DNA from: Azospirillum sp. TSH64
GTDB lineage: Bacteria > Pseudomonadota > Alphaproteobacteria > Azospirillales > Azospirillaceae
Assembly (NCBI RefSeq): GCF_003116035.1
Contig: NZ_LGQW01000015.1
Span: 1,168,730-1,225,652, forward strand
Direction: 5' to 3'
DNA length: 56,923 nucleotides
How positions within the stretch are numbered: the first letter of the stretch is position 1; the number at the start of each line of letters is the position of its first letter. Of the stretch, positions 1 through 8,452 are shown in pieces. Under the pieces are notes generated by a model. That model made no database searches. It was given only the letters and a program-made list of their open reading frames with translations, and was not told the origin of the DNA. A program made the translations under genes and the position numbers.

Positions 1-610
1 GCGGCCAACCGCCGATGGTCCGCGGGAAGGTCCAGCCGATTCCCTTGTGCCGGGCAAGGTCGCCAGGGTGTCTCGGTGTTCCATGCTGCTCCAGGTAGGC
101 GGGGGAAGCGACCACGACCATGCGGGTGCTGCCTAGCTTGCGGATCATCAGGCTGGAATCTCGCAGGGGCCCGGTCCGGATCGCAACGTCAGCCCGCTCC
201 TCCATCAGGTCGACCACCGCATCCGACAGCACGAGGTCAAGGGTGACGCCGGGATGGGTGGCCAAGAACTCGGGCACCAGCGGTATCAGGTAGCGCATAC
301 CGAAGGGGACGTTGCTGTTGACGCGCAGATGTCCACGCGGCGCCGCACCGGCCGAGGCCTCCCGCTCGGCCTCCTCCATCTCTCCCAGGATCCGCACCGC
401 GCGGGCGTGGAAGGCTTGGCCTTCCGGCGTCAGGCTGAGCCGTCGCGTCGACCGGTGGAGCAGCCGCGTGCCCAGCCGTGTCTCCAGCCGCGTGATGAGC
501 TTGCTCACGCCCGATGGCGTGAGGCCGCAGGCACGGGCCGCCGCGGTGAACCCGCCGAGATCGACGACCCGCGCGAAGACCTCCATCTCGGCCGCCCGGT
601 TGACATCCAT
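1..610 (-). CDS. LysR-family transcriptional regulator, C-terminus cut by the window edge
   Basis: Read from the ATG at 610 leftwards, the frame opens with Met-Asp-Val-Asn and a typical LysR winged helix-turn-helix (FTAAARACGLTPSGVSKLIT), followed by the LysR linker and the start of the substrate-binding domain (ADVAIRTGPL, RKLGSTRMVV). About 203 codons are visible and the frame runs off position 1, so roughly the last third is missing. The protein should bind DNA as a tetramer and respond to a small ligand. It points away from the aldo/keto reductase at 766, with about 155 bp between the two starts. That is the usual arrangement when a LysR protein controls a divergent gene, so the reductase is a plausible target. 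The family assignment is firm; the effector is unknown. Confidence 0.85.
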   Translation of the reverse strand, partial: MDVNRAAEMEVFARVVDLGGFTAAARACGLTPSGVSKLITRLETRLGTRLLHRSTRRLSLTPEGQAFHARAVRILGEMEEAEREASAGAAPRGHLRVNSNVPFGMRYLIPLVPEFLATHPGVTLDLVLSDAVVDLMEERADVAIRTGPLRDSSLMIRKLGSTRMVVVASPAYLEQHGTPRHPGDLARHKGIGWTFPRTIGGWP

Positions 611-765
611 CCGCGTCACGACGATGACCCCGCGTCACAAGTCCTGGGACTGGCGGCAGCCTAATTCACAGCTGCTCCGTCGGCTATATCGTTGGCAGGC
701 GGCCGCTTCCATCGCCCACCATCATCGGCGCGACCGCGACAGTCTCGATCACGGAAGGACAGGAC

Positions 766-1800
766 ATGGAGTACCGGACACTCGGTGCCTCGGGCCTCAA
801 GGTGCCCGCGCTCAGCTTTGGGACCGGCACCTTCGGCGGCAAGGGACCGCTGTTCTCGGCCTGGGGGAACAGCGACGTCGGGGATGCCCGGCGGCTGATC
901 GACATCTGCCTCGATGCCGGCGTCACGCTCTTCGACACCGCCGACGTCTATTCGGACGGCGGCTCGGAGGAGGTGCTCGGCGCCGCCATCCGCGGGCGGC
1001 GCGACAAGGCGCTGATCTCGACCAAGACCGGGTTGCCGATGGGCGACGGGCCGAACGATGCCGGTCTTTCCCGTCACCGGCTGATCGGCGCCGTGGAGGC
1101 GGCGCTCCGGCGGCTCGGGACGGATTACATCGACCTGCTCCAGCTGCACGCCTTCGATGCCTTCACGCCGGTGGAGGAGGTGCTGCACACGCTGGACACG
1201 CTCGTCCGCGCCGGGAAGGTGCGTTACATCGGTGCCTCGAACTTCGCGGGCTGGCAGCTGATGAAGTCGCTCGCCGTCGCCGACCGCCATGGCTGGCCGC
1301 GCCATGTCGTGCATCAGGTCTATTATTCGCTGACCGGGCGCGACTATGAATGGGAGCTGATGCCGCTCGGCCTCGACCAGAAGGTCGGCGCGCTGGTCTG
1401 GAGCCCGCTCGGCTGGGGCAGGCTGACCGGCAAGATCCGCCGTGGCCAGCCGATCCCGCAGGGCAGCCGCCTGCACGACACCGCCCAGTGGGGGCCGCCC
1501 GTCGACGAGGAGCGGCTTTACCGCATCGTCGATGCACTGGACGCCGTGGCGGCCGAGACCGGGCGCAGCGTTCCCCAGGTCGCCATCGCCTGGCTGCTGG
1601 CACGGCCGACCGTCTCCTCGGTGATCGTCGGCGCCCGCAACGAGGCGCAGCTGCGGGACAATCTGGGGGCCGTCGGCTGGACGCTCGAACCGGGGCAGAT
1701 CGCCCGTCTCGACGCGGCCAGCGACGTGATGCCCGCCTACCCCTATTACCCGTACCGCACGCAGGAGGGCTTCGCCCGGCTCAATCCGATGCCCGTCTGA
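766..1800 (+). CDS. Aldo/keto reductase
   Basis: A 344-residue NAD(P)H-dependent oxidoreductase of the aldo/keto reductase superfamily, of full family length. The catalytic tetrad is visible: Asp57 and Tyr62 in FDTADVY, Lys87 in ISTKTG and His128 in LLQLHAF. The C-terminal cofactor signature (SSVIVGARNEAQLRDNL) is also present. The fold should be a cytosolic TIM barrel reducing aldehydes or ketones. It resembles the YajO/Tas-like branch more than the small eukaryotic-type reductases, but the substrate cannot be read from sequence. The ATG at 766 follows a short purine stretch (AAGGACAGG). The gene is divergent from the LysR gene on its left, which may regulate it. Confidence 0.92.
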   Translation: MEYRTLGASGLKVPALSFGTGTFGGKGPLFSAWGNSDVGDARRLIDICLDAGVTLFDTADVYSDGGSEEVLGAAIRGRRDKALISTKTGLPMGDGPNDAGLSRHRLIGAVEAALRRLGTDYIDLLQLHAFDAFTPVEEVLHTLDTLVRAGKVRYIGASNFAGWQLMKSLAVADRHGWPRHVVHQVYYSLTGRDYEWELMPLGLDQKVGALVWSPLGWGRLTGKIRRGQPIPQGSRLHDTAQWGPPVDEERLYRIVDALDAVAAETGRSVPQVAIAWLLARPTVSSVIVGARNEAQLRDNLGAVGWTLEPGQIARLDAASDVMPAYPYYPYRTQEGFARLNPMPV

Positions 1801-2005
1801 GGAGTGCCGGTCTGAGGAGTGCGGGTCTTGCCGCCCCGGCGCCATAAACCGAACGGCGCGGTCTTGTAGGGCCACGGCGACGGGCCCAGCTGTGAAGCGC
1901 CCGAACCCGCGATAAAAGGACCAAGGCCCTCGTCATGATCGATCCGGACCTGCTCCGCCCCGGCCGCCAACCCCCTTCGAGCTGCCAGACGACGCGGGCG
2001 CCGAC

Positions 2006-2668
2006 ATGACGGGGCTTCCGGATTTCGCGGCCCTGGATTTCACGGCCTATGGGACCGCGCTTGCGGGCTTCATCGAGACGCACGCGGACTGGGCGGAGAT
2101 CATCATCTTCCTGATGGCCTTCGCGGAGGGGCTGACGCTCGTCGGGCTTCTTATCCCCGGCGTCGTCATGCTGACGGCGAGCGGCGCGCTTGTCGCCGCG
2201 GGCGTTCTCGATTTCTGGTCGGTCTATCTGGCGATCGCGGGCGGCGCCATCCTGGGGGACGCCACCTCTTACTGGCTGGGCCGGCGCTATGGCGAGCGCA
2301 TGTTCCGGCTCTGGCCGCTCAGCCGGCATCCCGAACTGCGCGGCCGTGGCGAAGCCTTCTTTCTCCGGCATGGCAGCAAGAGCGTCTTCCTGGCGCGCTT
2401 CATCGGCCCGCTGCGTGCGGTGGTGCCGACGACGGCCGGCATGATGGCGATGCCCCATCGGAAGTTCCAGGCGTTCAACATCCTGTCGGCCGTGATCTGG
2501 GCGCCGCTGCTGATGTCGCCGGGCCATCTCGCCTGGACCGGTTACGACCGGAGCGGCGTGGGCGACCGCTCCGCACCGGCCGCCGATGGCGGCATGACGC
2601 AAGGGGCGGCCAAATCCTGCGTGCCCGCTCCGCCCGTCGAGGGGGCGCCGGAAAGAACGGGCTGCTAG
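2006..2668 (+). CDS. DedA-family membrane protein with an abnormal C-terminus
   Basis: A 220-residue integral membrane protein of the DedA/SNARE-associated (VTT domain) family, which in bacteria takes part in lipid scrambling and membrane homeostasis. The family core is clear: a re-entrant/membrane segment around residues 33-70 (FAEGLTLVGLLIPG), the GAILGDATSYWLGRRYG motif at about 80-96 and the arginine-rich FLARFIGPLRAVVPTTAG at about 131-148. After the sequence IWAPLLMSPGHLAW the last 45 residues become polar and lack the final transmembrane helix expected in this family. This suggests a frameshift or truncation near 2525. The terminus of the Tn7-like element lies about 200 bp downstream, so the tail may have been rearranged when DNA was inserted nearby. 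No strong ribosome binding site precedes the ATG. Confidence 0.8.
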   Translation: MTGLPDFAALDFTAYGTALAGFIETHADWAEIIIFLMAFAEGLTLVGLLIPGVVMLTASGALVAAGVLDFWSVYLAIAGGAILGDATSYWLGRRYGERMFRLWPLSRHPELRGRGEAFFLRHGSKSVFLARFIGPLRAVVPTTAGMMAMPHRKFQAFNILSAVIWAPLLMSPGHLAWTGYDRSGVGDRSAPAADGGMTQGAAKSCVPAPPVEGAPERTGC

Positions 2669-2875
2669 CTGCTTGGCAGGGGCTGACTGTTCGGAGTGAC
2701 AACTCATTTCGGGGCGGCAGATTGTACCCCTTGTGCCGATGACCGCTCCGCCGCCCTGCCCAGCCGTCCGGCCCACGGCGGTGGAGGCGTTCAAAATTCA
2801 GGCGTTTCCTCTGTCCTGCCCCATTGCCTGACGGTCTCCGTCCTTGTTCCATTGTCCCCGCCACGCGGGCCATGC

Positions 2876-3008
2876 TGTCCCGCGACATGATTAGTGAGAC
2901 TCAGCGCGTGCTAAGCCATTGATTCGAGGTCCTCCGGCGACACGATAAATGAGACTCCGCGACACCATTATTGAGACAACCGGGCCGTCGCGACATGATT
3001 ATTGAGAC
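2876..3008. repeat. Transposon terminus with four directly repeated TnsB-type sites
   Basis: Four 20-bp copies of CGCGACAYGATTATTGAGAC lie in the same orientation at 2881-2900, 2936-2955, 2958-2977 and 2989-3008. Each differs from the consensus at only a few positions. The outermost copy is preceded by TGTCC, so the element would begin with the 5'-TGT found at the tips of Tn7 and Tn5053 family elements, at 2876. The five bases before it (CATGC, 2871-2875) are the candidate target duplication. The innermost copy overlaps the stop codon of the adjacent TniQ gene. I could not find the matching inverted end elsewhere in the window. The 207 bp between the DedA stop and 2876 hold nothing I recognise. 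Confidence 0.82.
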
Positions 3009-4447
3009 AAACCTTTGGTTCTCAAAAATGACGTAACCTCTCGTGAATCGAGTAGGTATCGCTGAAGCCCGTTCGCATCGGGATCGATGCCAGCGCAGAG
3101 CAGTTCCTGGTCTAGCAACGCTTGGACGACACGCACGGTCTTTCGGCCGTTCAATGCTGGCGAAGAGGAGGCGCCTATTCGGATGAGCCGGACTCCTGGT
3201 TCTGCCGGGGCGACGGTGACCCGGCTCTGGACATCGTCGAGCAAACGCTTGACCTCGCTCAACGCGAACATGGTTCCTCGGCCGGAGGCTTTGCCCTTAA
3301 CGTTCATAAGCAGTCCGGCGTCGGCCATCGCGATAAAGGATTGCTGTGAGACGCCGAGAAGTTGAGCTCCCTCTGCTGAAGTGAGCAGGCGTTCATCCGC
3401 GGCGGCCAGCTTCTGCACCAGTGATGGAGACAGAAACCCTCGCGAACCTGCCCGCTGTCCGAGAGCTCGGAACAGGCTTTCCGCATGACGCAGTCTGCGC
3501 TCGGGTGTCTTTAGTAACCGGGCGGCCTCTTCCAGGGAAATCAGGGGGCCACGCTCCTGGATGGCTGAGGTCTGGGCGTCGTCGAATGCGGCGAGAATGC
3601 TCTCACGGATCCCGGCTTTGGCGTCTGACAAGGACTCGAGCCACCGCGAGAGCGGTCTGGTCTTCGACGGGCGCTTCAAGCCGAGGAATCCAGGTATCTG
3701 GGTTGGCCATTCCGAGCAGGCGAGCAAAGCTCCAGTCAGGACGACATGTGGGGGCTCAATGGCACCTGCAATCTTGGATTTTCGTTCATAGATGGCTCGC
3801 TCGAGCGTCAGGGTGTGAAGCAAACCCAAAGACTCGACCACGCGCAGGTCAGCAAACGGAGGAACCGATCCGGACGGCGATGCGGCATCGACGAAGCCGG
3901 GCTCATCGAGCAGGCCAAAGACAAAGCGTGTTCCGAGCAACTCGGCGGGCGCGGTCGGTTTCACCTGCGCCGATGTAAACGCGTGACCGCAGGCGCATTC
4001 CCACAGATGGTCTCCGCGCCATTCCAGGCTTCGTCCGCATGCATCGCATTGAAAATTGAGCAGGCAGTTGTGGCGCGGACACGCGGAAACGATAGAAAGG
4101 TCCCATATAGAGCGATGAAAAGGTTCCTCTCTGATGCAGGTCGGGCAGAAACGGCGATGCTTCCAAGAAAGAAGTGGTATTGGAATGGTGTGTCCTCGGA
4201 ACCGTCTGAACCGCTGCATGTCATCCGTCCGGTACGACATTGCATTTAAAACTTCGACGGCGCAGCCGGTTATGAGTGCAAGTTGTTCTAGTGTTTTTGG
4301 GGTTGGGGAATTGGACTGCTGATTGCTGCCCGCCATATTGTATAGGATGGACAGCGAGGTATGGTTCCGCTCAGCAACTCTACACAGAAATCCGATAAGG
4401 CTTTCGCCCCCAAAGGGAGCCAGACGGAATCGAAGGCGCGAAGACAT
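2999..4447 (-). CDS. Long TniQ/TnsD-like target-selection protein with C-terminal helix-turn-helix
   Basis: A 482-residue protein counted from the Met at 4447, where the typical TniQ opening LRFRLAPFGGESLIGFLCR begins. The in-frame ATG at 4504 is possible but adds an untypical leader. TniQ/TnsD proteins bridge the target DNA and the transposition ATPase. The zinc-binding block is clear: FCPTCIREEPFH (about 100-111), then CPRHNC, CDACG and CACGH up to residue 154. Beyond the TniQ core, residues about 354-405 look like a MerR/excisionase-type winged helix-turn-helix (LLTSAEGAQLLGVSQQSF). This favours a sequence-specific, TnsD-like role in choosing the attachment site. The last codons overlap the innermost transposon-end repeat. 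The TniQ call is confident; the TnsD role is inference. Confidence 0.85.
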   Translation of the reverse strand: MSSRLRFRLAPFGGESLIGFLCRVAERNHTSLSILYNMAGSNQQSNSPTPKTLEQLALITGCAVEVLNAMSYRTDDMQRFRRFRGHTIPIPLLSWKHRRFCPTCIREEPFHRSIWDLSIVSACPRHNCLLNFQCDACGRSLEWRGDHLWECACGHAFTSAQVKPTAPAELLGTRFVFGLLDEPGFVDAASPSGSVPPFADLRVVESLGLLHTLTLERAIYERKSKIAGAIEPPHVVLTGALLACSEWPTQIPGFLGLKRPSKTRPLSRWLESLSDAKAGIRESILAAFDDAQTSAIQERGPLISLEEAARLLKTPERRLRHAESLFRALGQRAGSRGFLSPSLVQKLAAADERLLTSAEGAQLLGVSQQSFIAMADAGLLMNVKGKASGRGTMFALSEVKRLLDDVQSRVTVAPAEPGVRLIRIGASSSPALNGRKTVRVVQALLDQELLCAGIDPDANGLQRYLLDSREVTSFLRTKGLSQ

Positions 4448-4563
4448 GGGATCTGCTGACGTTCTGATCGCTCGCTGCGACCCTACGCCAAGGAGTTCCG
4501 GCACACCAGTTGTACTTCGAATTCGTTCGAATCACGCTCGCCCCTAACGGTGTGGACGCGACG

Positions 4564-5397
4564 TCAGCGAGCGACTTTACGGAGGTGTATTAGGGAGGGC
4601 GCTGAACCGCTCCAAACCCAGGGCGGCCTGATTCCTTGCCGTTCAATTTCCGACAAGGACTCGGGCCACTGCCGCAGCCCATCGACTCCGGCGATGGTCA
4701 CCGCGGCTGTCGCGTCTGATCCAGTGGCGACCAGCGACACCACCCGGCATCGGCCGGTCCAGCCGATCGCCGCCATTCCGATCAGCAACGTTATCTTCAC
4801 CAAATCGGAGCGATCGCACTCGGTAAAGGTTGGATGGAGCCACGGTATCGGCTGGTTTCCAACCAAACGGTGGAGGGTGGTGACAGCCTCCACCTCGGTC
4901 TCGGTCACTGGTGTTGTTGGGGCGTCGGCAATCGGCTGGCCGCATGGGCATTTCGCTATCGAAGGGTGGTGCCAATCCAGCAACCGTCCACAGCTGGGAC
5001 ATGCAGTTATGAGGCGGCAAGCGTGCTGGATGCAGGCAGTTGCCGGAGCAAGATCCCAGACCATCCGATGGAACGGCGCGTCGGCCAAGCAGGCAGGACA
5101 TGCGCGACGGGGCGACAACGCAATCAGATCCCGATCGACGACCCCACCATGGAAGTGGTGCCGTCCTTTGCCCACGACCCGGTAGGCCATGGTTTCGAGC
5201 CGCTCGATGGGTGCCTTCGTCAGGCTGGAAAGCGGTCCCAGGTCGTCGTTTGAAACCGTCGACCCGGGCTGGCGCAAGCCTGCCATGGCGGCGAGTTCGG
5301 ACACGCTCCGAAGCCTTGCGCGCTCCGCTTGCCGCACTAGGAAGCCTGGCAAGCTCTCCCCGCTCTCTGGAAGGGCGCGTAAGCGGAGCGGGAGCAT
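4564..5397 (-). CDS. tniQ: Short TniQ-family transposition protein
   Basis: A 277-residue TniQ homologue. The N-terminus (LRLRALPESGESLPGFLVRQAER) is the standard TniQ start. The four-part zinc finger follows: CPAC at 100-103, FH at 109-110, the CIQH segment, CPSC at 133-136 and CPC at 150-152. It starts 9 bp after the TnsC stop, so it is probably translated with the ATPase gene. TniQ couples TnsC to a target and in Tn5053-like elements is essential for transposition. It is short and lacks the C-terminal helix-turn-helix of the neighbouring long TniQ. The two may therefore divide the work: one as the core TniQ, the other as a site selector, as in elements carrying both TniQ and TnsD. Confidence 0.88.
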   Translation of the reverse strand: MLPLRLRALPESGESLPGFLVRQAERARLRSVSELAAMAGLRQPGSTVSNDDLGPLSSLTKAPIERLETMAYRVVGKGRHHFHGGVVDRDLIALSPRRACPACLADAPFHRMVWDLAPATACIQHACRLITACPSCGRLLDWHHPSIAKCPCGQPIADAPTTPVTETEVEAVTTLHRLVGNQPIPWLHPTFTECDRSDLVKITLLIGMAAIGWTGRCRVVSLVATGSDATAAVTIAGVDGLRQWPESLSEIERQGIRPPWVWSGSAPSLIHLRKVAR

Positions 5398-5406
5398 TGG
5401 GGACTC

Positions 5407-6408
5407 CTATGGGCGGAAGATTTCGTCACCGCGCGTCCCAGGACGGCGGATGATCAGGCCGTCCGGAGGTAGTGCATCCAGCTTCTGCGGCTTGGGAGTC
5501 GGGCCGAGGAACGGGTTGGCGCCGCCCTTCTCCAGTGCCGCCATCTCGAAGGCCTCGGCGAGGTGCCGCATCAAAATGCGCGGGGCGTCTTGCTGAACCG
5601 CCAGGATCCCCGCGTTCTCGATGAGCTTGGCCACTTCACCGATGAGACCGCGCGAGGCGACATGGATGCGCACCGCCATATCGTCGTCGGCCAGTCCGGA
5701 GCGCGCGAAAGGCAACTCGCCATCGAGGCGCTCGAGCAAGGTGATGAACGTGGCCCGCCGGTCCACATCATACCATTGGAACGGCTGGAGTTCGAAGTTC
5801 CCCAGCATTCGCCCGCGCAGTTCCTCATGGCACTCGAAAATGCGCTTGGCAGATGAGGTGCCGGAGACCACCAGACAGAACGTGGCCTCGTTCACGAGGT
5901 CCTTGAGCAGCGTCGCGCCATCCATCACTGCGCGGTTGTTTTTCTGGTCGATCATCTGATGGATCTCGTCGATGAACATGAGCCGTACCCCGAGTTCACG
6001 GGCATAGCTCAGCACGACGTCCATGGTGTCGAACAGGCGCCCACCCCGTCCGTAACGGCCGGTGCGGATGGCGTTCGGGCGCGGGTGCCCAAGATCTCGG
6101 GCAACCTGCTCCATCAGGTTCTTCGGGGTGCACGGATAGGGTGCCTTGATGTAAACGACCTCCTGGCGGTCGCCGTCTTCCCCACGAACAGGCGGGTGGT
6201 CTTCGACATAGTCCGTGATGAGGCGCGTTTTTCCAGAGCGTGAAGGGCCATGCAGCAGCATGCATCCCGATTCGCCAGGGGAATTGTCGCGGTCGCGCAT
6301 GCGGTCGAACTGTTGTCGGATGGTCTCAAGCCCCGGGTAGCGGACATACCAAGCTCGGATGGCTTCGACGGCGCGCATGCGGGCGCTCTTGCTGTCTTCG
6401 GTGGTCAT
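5407..6408 (-). CDS. tniB: TnsC/TniB-like AAA+ transposition regulator
   Basis: A 333-residue ATPase starting at MTTEDSKS (ATG at 6408), 10 bp after the transposase stop. The Walker A motif GPSRSGKT lies at residues 54-61 and a Walker B motif is seen in LMFIDEIHQ; a sensor-like serine/threonine patch (CLVVSGTSS) follows. TniB/TnsC proteins form ATP-dependent filaments on DNA, recruit the transposase and receive the target choice from TniQ. Length and motifs match TniB (about 300-350 residues). An upstream extension to 6516 is open but overlaps the transposase and has no family-like sequence, so I did not use it. Confidence 0.9.
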   Translation of the reverse strand: MTTEDSKSARMRAVEAIRAWYVRYPGLETIRQQFDRMRDRDNSPGESGCMLLHGPSRSGKTRLITDYVEDHPPVRGEDGDRQEVVYIKAPYPCTPKNLMEQVARDLGHPRPNAIRTGRYGRGGRLFDTMDVVLSYARELGVRLMFIDEIHQMIDQKNNRAVMDGATLLKDLVNEATFCLVVSGTSSAKRIFECHEELRGRMLGNFELQPFQWYDVDRRATFITLLERLDGELPFARSGLADDDMAVRIHVASRGLIGEVAKLIENAGILAVQQDAPRILMRHLAEAFEMAALEKGGANPFLGPTPKPQKLDALPPDGLIIRRPGTRGDEIFRP

Positions 6409-6418
6409 GGGACGGGCC

Positions 6419-8452
6419 TCAGATGGTTGAAGGATTGTTCTTGCGCAGGATCTTCGTCGCCCAGGCCTGTGCTGGTGGAGCCGACGGCGGCATGGGGTCG
6501 GCAACCTCCTGTGCACTCACGGCAGGCATTTCGTTCACAGGCTCGGGAGCAGCGTTGCCATCGGTCGGATCCTTGGGGGTGAAGTCTCCGGGTTGCATGC
6601 CGATGTTCTTGAAGCGGGCTACTTTCTTCGTGTGGAACCGGTTCTTCTGGCGGAGAAGCTGGTCAGCCTGGATGCGCAGGTCGTTCAGCGCCTTCATGAT
6701 GATGTCGTGGTTGACTGCCCCCGAGGCTCGTGAGTTGGCCAAGCTCACCGCACGCTCCCATTGGAACAGCGTAATACCCGTCGGGAAGTTCGGGTCCGCA
6801 GGTCCGACGGCAAACGGCTGGCCGGACTTCGGATGGATGACCTCGATGGTGTGAACATCATCCGGATTGATGCGGATCTTTACGGTGTCTTGCGCCTTAA
6901 AATCGGGAAGTGTCCGAATGGCTTGAAGCTCCTGGCTGTTCCAGCGCAGACGCCCCCGCTTGATGCCTTCACGAGTGATGGTGACGTTGTCGCTCGGGCG
7001 CAGGGCATTCAGAGACTTCATAGACGGAGGGCGACGCGGTTCGCGTCGGGCTTCGGCCTCCTTCCACCGACGTAACGGGACGTCGACGATGCCCTCGTGA
7101 ACACTGCGGTGATAGACGTCGAGCACCCAGCGGTGGAAGCGAGCGACGAAGACTTTGAAGGGAATCTGCGTTTCTCCTGCCGTCTTCGCGACCAGGCCAT
7201 CCCGCACACCGGGATGAGCGGTACCGGTGACTGTGTGGCCGACATTCTCGTTGGCGGTTCGGAAGAAGCGCTCGATTTTGCCTTTGAACTCCGGGCAACC
7301 GACGGGGGCGTAGGTCATCGTGAAGCCCAACTGTTGGGAGGCTTCAATGAGGCTCTCGCTGTGGAACTCGGCGCCATGGTCGCAGATGACCTGATCGGGC
7401 ACGCCCCAGCACGGGTACTCGGATTGCACCTCAGGGTAACGTTGCTTCACGTACTCCTTCGGCGTCATCATGTGCCGTAGCGCCATCATCACCGAGGTGA
7501 TCGACGGTGGGGTGAAGCCGATGTAGAAGCCGACGATGCACCGGCTGTAGCGGTCGATGACCGCCGTGATCCATGGCCGCCCCAAGACCGAACCCGTTTC
7601 GTCATCCAGCACCTTGAGGTCGACCTGCGTGTGGTCGATTTCTACGAACTCGAGTAGGTCTTTGGCCTCGGGACCGACCATGACCGCTTTGAAGTGATGG
7701 TCGGCGTAGGCCTTGCCGAAGCGCTTCAAGGCTTTCGTGTACTGGTCGATGTCCTTAATGGCCCGCTGGATGGTTCGCAGCGCCGGACAGGCCAACTGCT
7801 GTTCGGGACCGTGTTCAGCGTTCCAGCGTTTGACCTCCTCGAACAGCGCCGCTCGGACGTGCTTCGCCTTGTTCTTGGAAGTCGTGAGGTAGACCTCGTT
7901 GATTGCACACGTCAGCTTTTCCTGGATGAACGGGTGCATCTGGCGCTGTCTGGGACCACGCTTGTGATATTTAGGAACCAGGATGCGGACGTCGCGAGTG
8001 CCTGCCTTTTCCCATTGGCCCAGATGTCGGCACAAGGAGTTCCAGGCGGGCGGATGCGTATCGCCGATCTCCGCGGCGAGTTCATTGATGAATTTTGTAA
8101 GCGGCTTTTTGGATTTGCTGCGGATGCAGCGGTCATGGAAGCCGCGCACGTAGGGCAAGATACGCTGGGCCGCCTTGCGCATGGTCTCCGGTACAGATCC
8201 GAAGTCAACGTTCAGCAACGCTTTGGTCTCGGGATCCAATGCCTTGGCCGGATCCTCCGCCAGTTCGATGGTGCCTTCGACGAAGCCCTGCTCGTATTCG
8301 GCAATGGATTTGGTGATGATTTCGCCGGTCTCGGGATGCTCGAACTGGTAGGCTCGGGCACCGTCAGCTTGGCGGGTGACTACCCGGCGAAGCTGGAAGA
8401 TGTTACCGTCGATGGCGACGAATTGGTCTTTGCGCAAACGCTGGGCGGTCAT
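6419..8452 (-). CDS. tniA: TnsB/TniA-like DDE transposase
   Basis: A 677-residue Mu/Tn7-type transposase. The integrase core shows the catalytic triad: Asp273 in VEIDHTQVD, Asp358 in CDHGAEF and Glu394 in FKGKIERFF, with 35 residues between the last two as in the retroviral-integrase fold. The N-terminal part supplies the end-binding helix-turn-helix domains, and a Mu-transposase C-terminal beta-barrel region follows the catalytic core. It should bind the 20-bp repeats at the element ends and join the 3' strands to target DNA. Its ATG overlaps the stop of the TnsA-like gene (ATGA), so the two are translationally coupled. Residues after about 590 are proline-rich and probably contact the TnsC ATPase. 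Confidence 0.92.
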   Translation of the reverse strand: MTAQRLRKDQFVAIDGNIFQLRRVVTRQADGARAYQFEHPETGEIITKSIAEYEQGFVEGTIELAEDPAKALDPETKALLNVDFGSVPETMRKAAQRILPYVRGFHDRCIRSKSKKPLTKFINELAAEIGDTHPPAWNSLCRHLGQWEKAGTRDVRILVPKYHKRGPRQRQMHPFIQEKLTCAINEVYLTTSKNKAKHVRAALFEEVKRWNAEHGPEQQLACPALRTIQRAIKDIDQYTKALKRFGKAYADHHFKAVMVGPEAKDLLEFVEIDHTQVDLKVLDDETGSVLGRPWITAVIDRYSRCIVGFYIGFTPPSITSVMMALRHMMTPKEYVKQRYPEVQSEYPCWGVPDQVICDHGAEFHSESLIEASQQLGFTMTYAPVGCPEFKGKIERFFRTANENVGHTVTGTAHPGVRDGLVAKTAGETQIPFKVFVARFHRWVLDVYHRSVHEGIVDVPLRRWKEAEARREPRRPPSMKSLNALRPSDNVTITREGIKRGRLRWNSQELQAIRTLPDFKAQDTVKIRINPDDVHTIEVIHPKSGQPFAVGPADPNFPTGITLFQWERAVSLANSRASGAVNHDIIMKALNDLRIQADQLLRQKNRFHTKKVARFKNIGMQPGDFTPKDPTDGNAAPEPVNEMPAVSAQEVADPMPPSAPPAQAWATKILRKNNPSTI

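Noticed and set aside
661..1875. Long minus-strand open frame opposite the aldo/keto reductase
   Set aside because: Its translation is low-complexity and GC-driven, while the plus-strand frame has all catalytic residues of the reductase.
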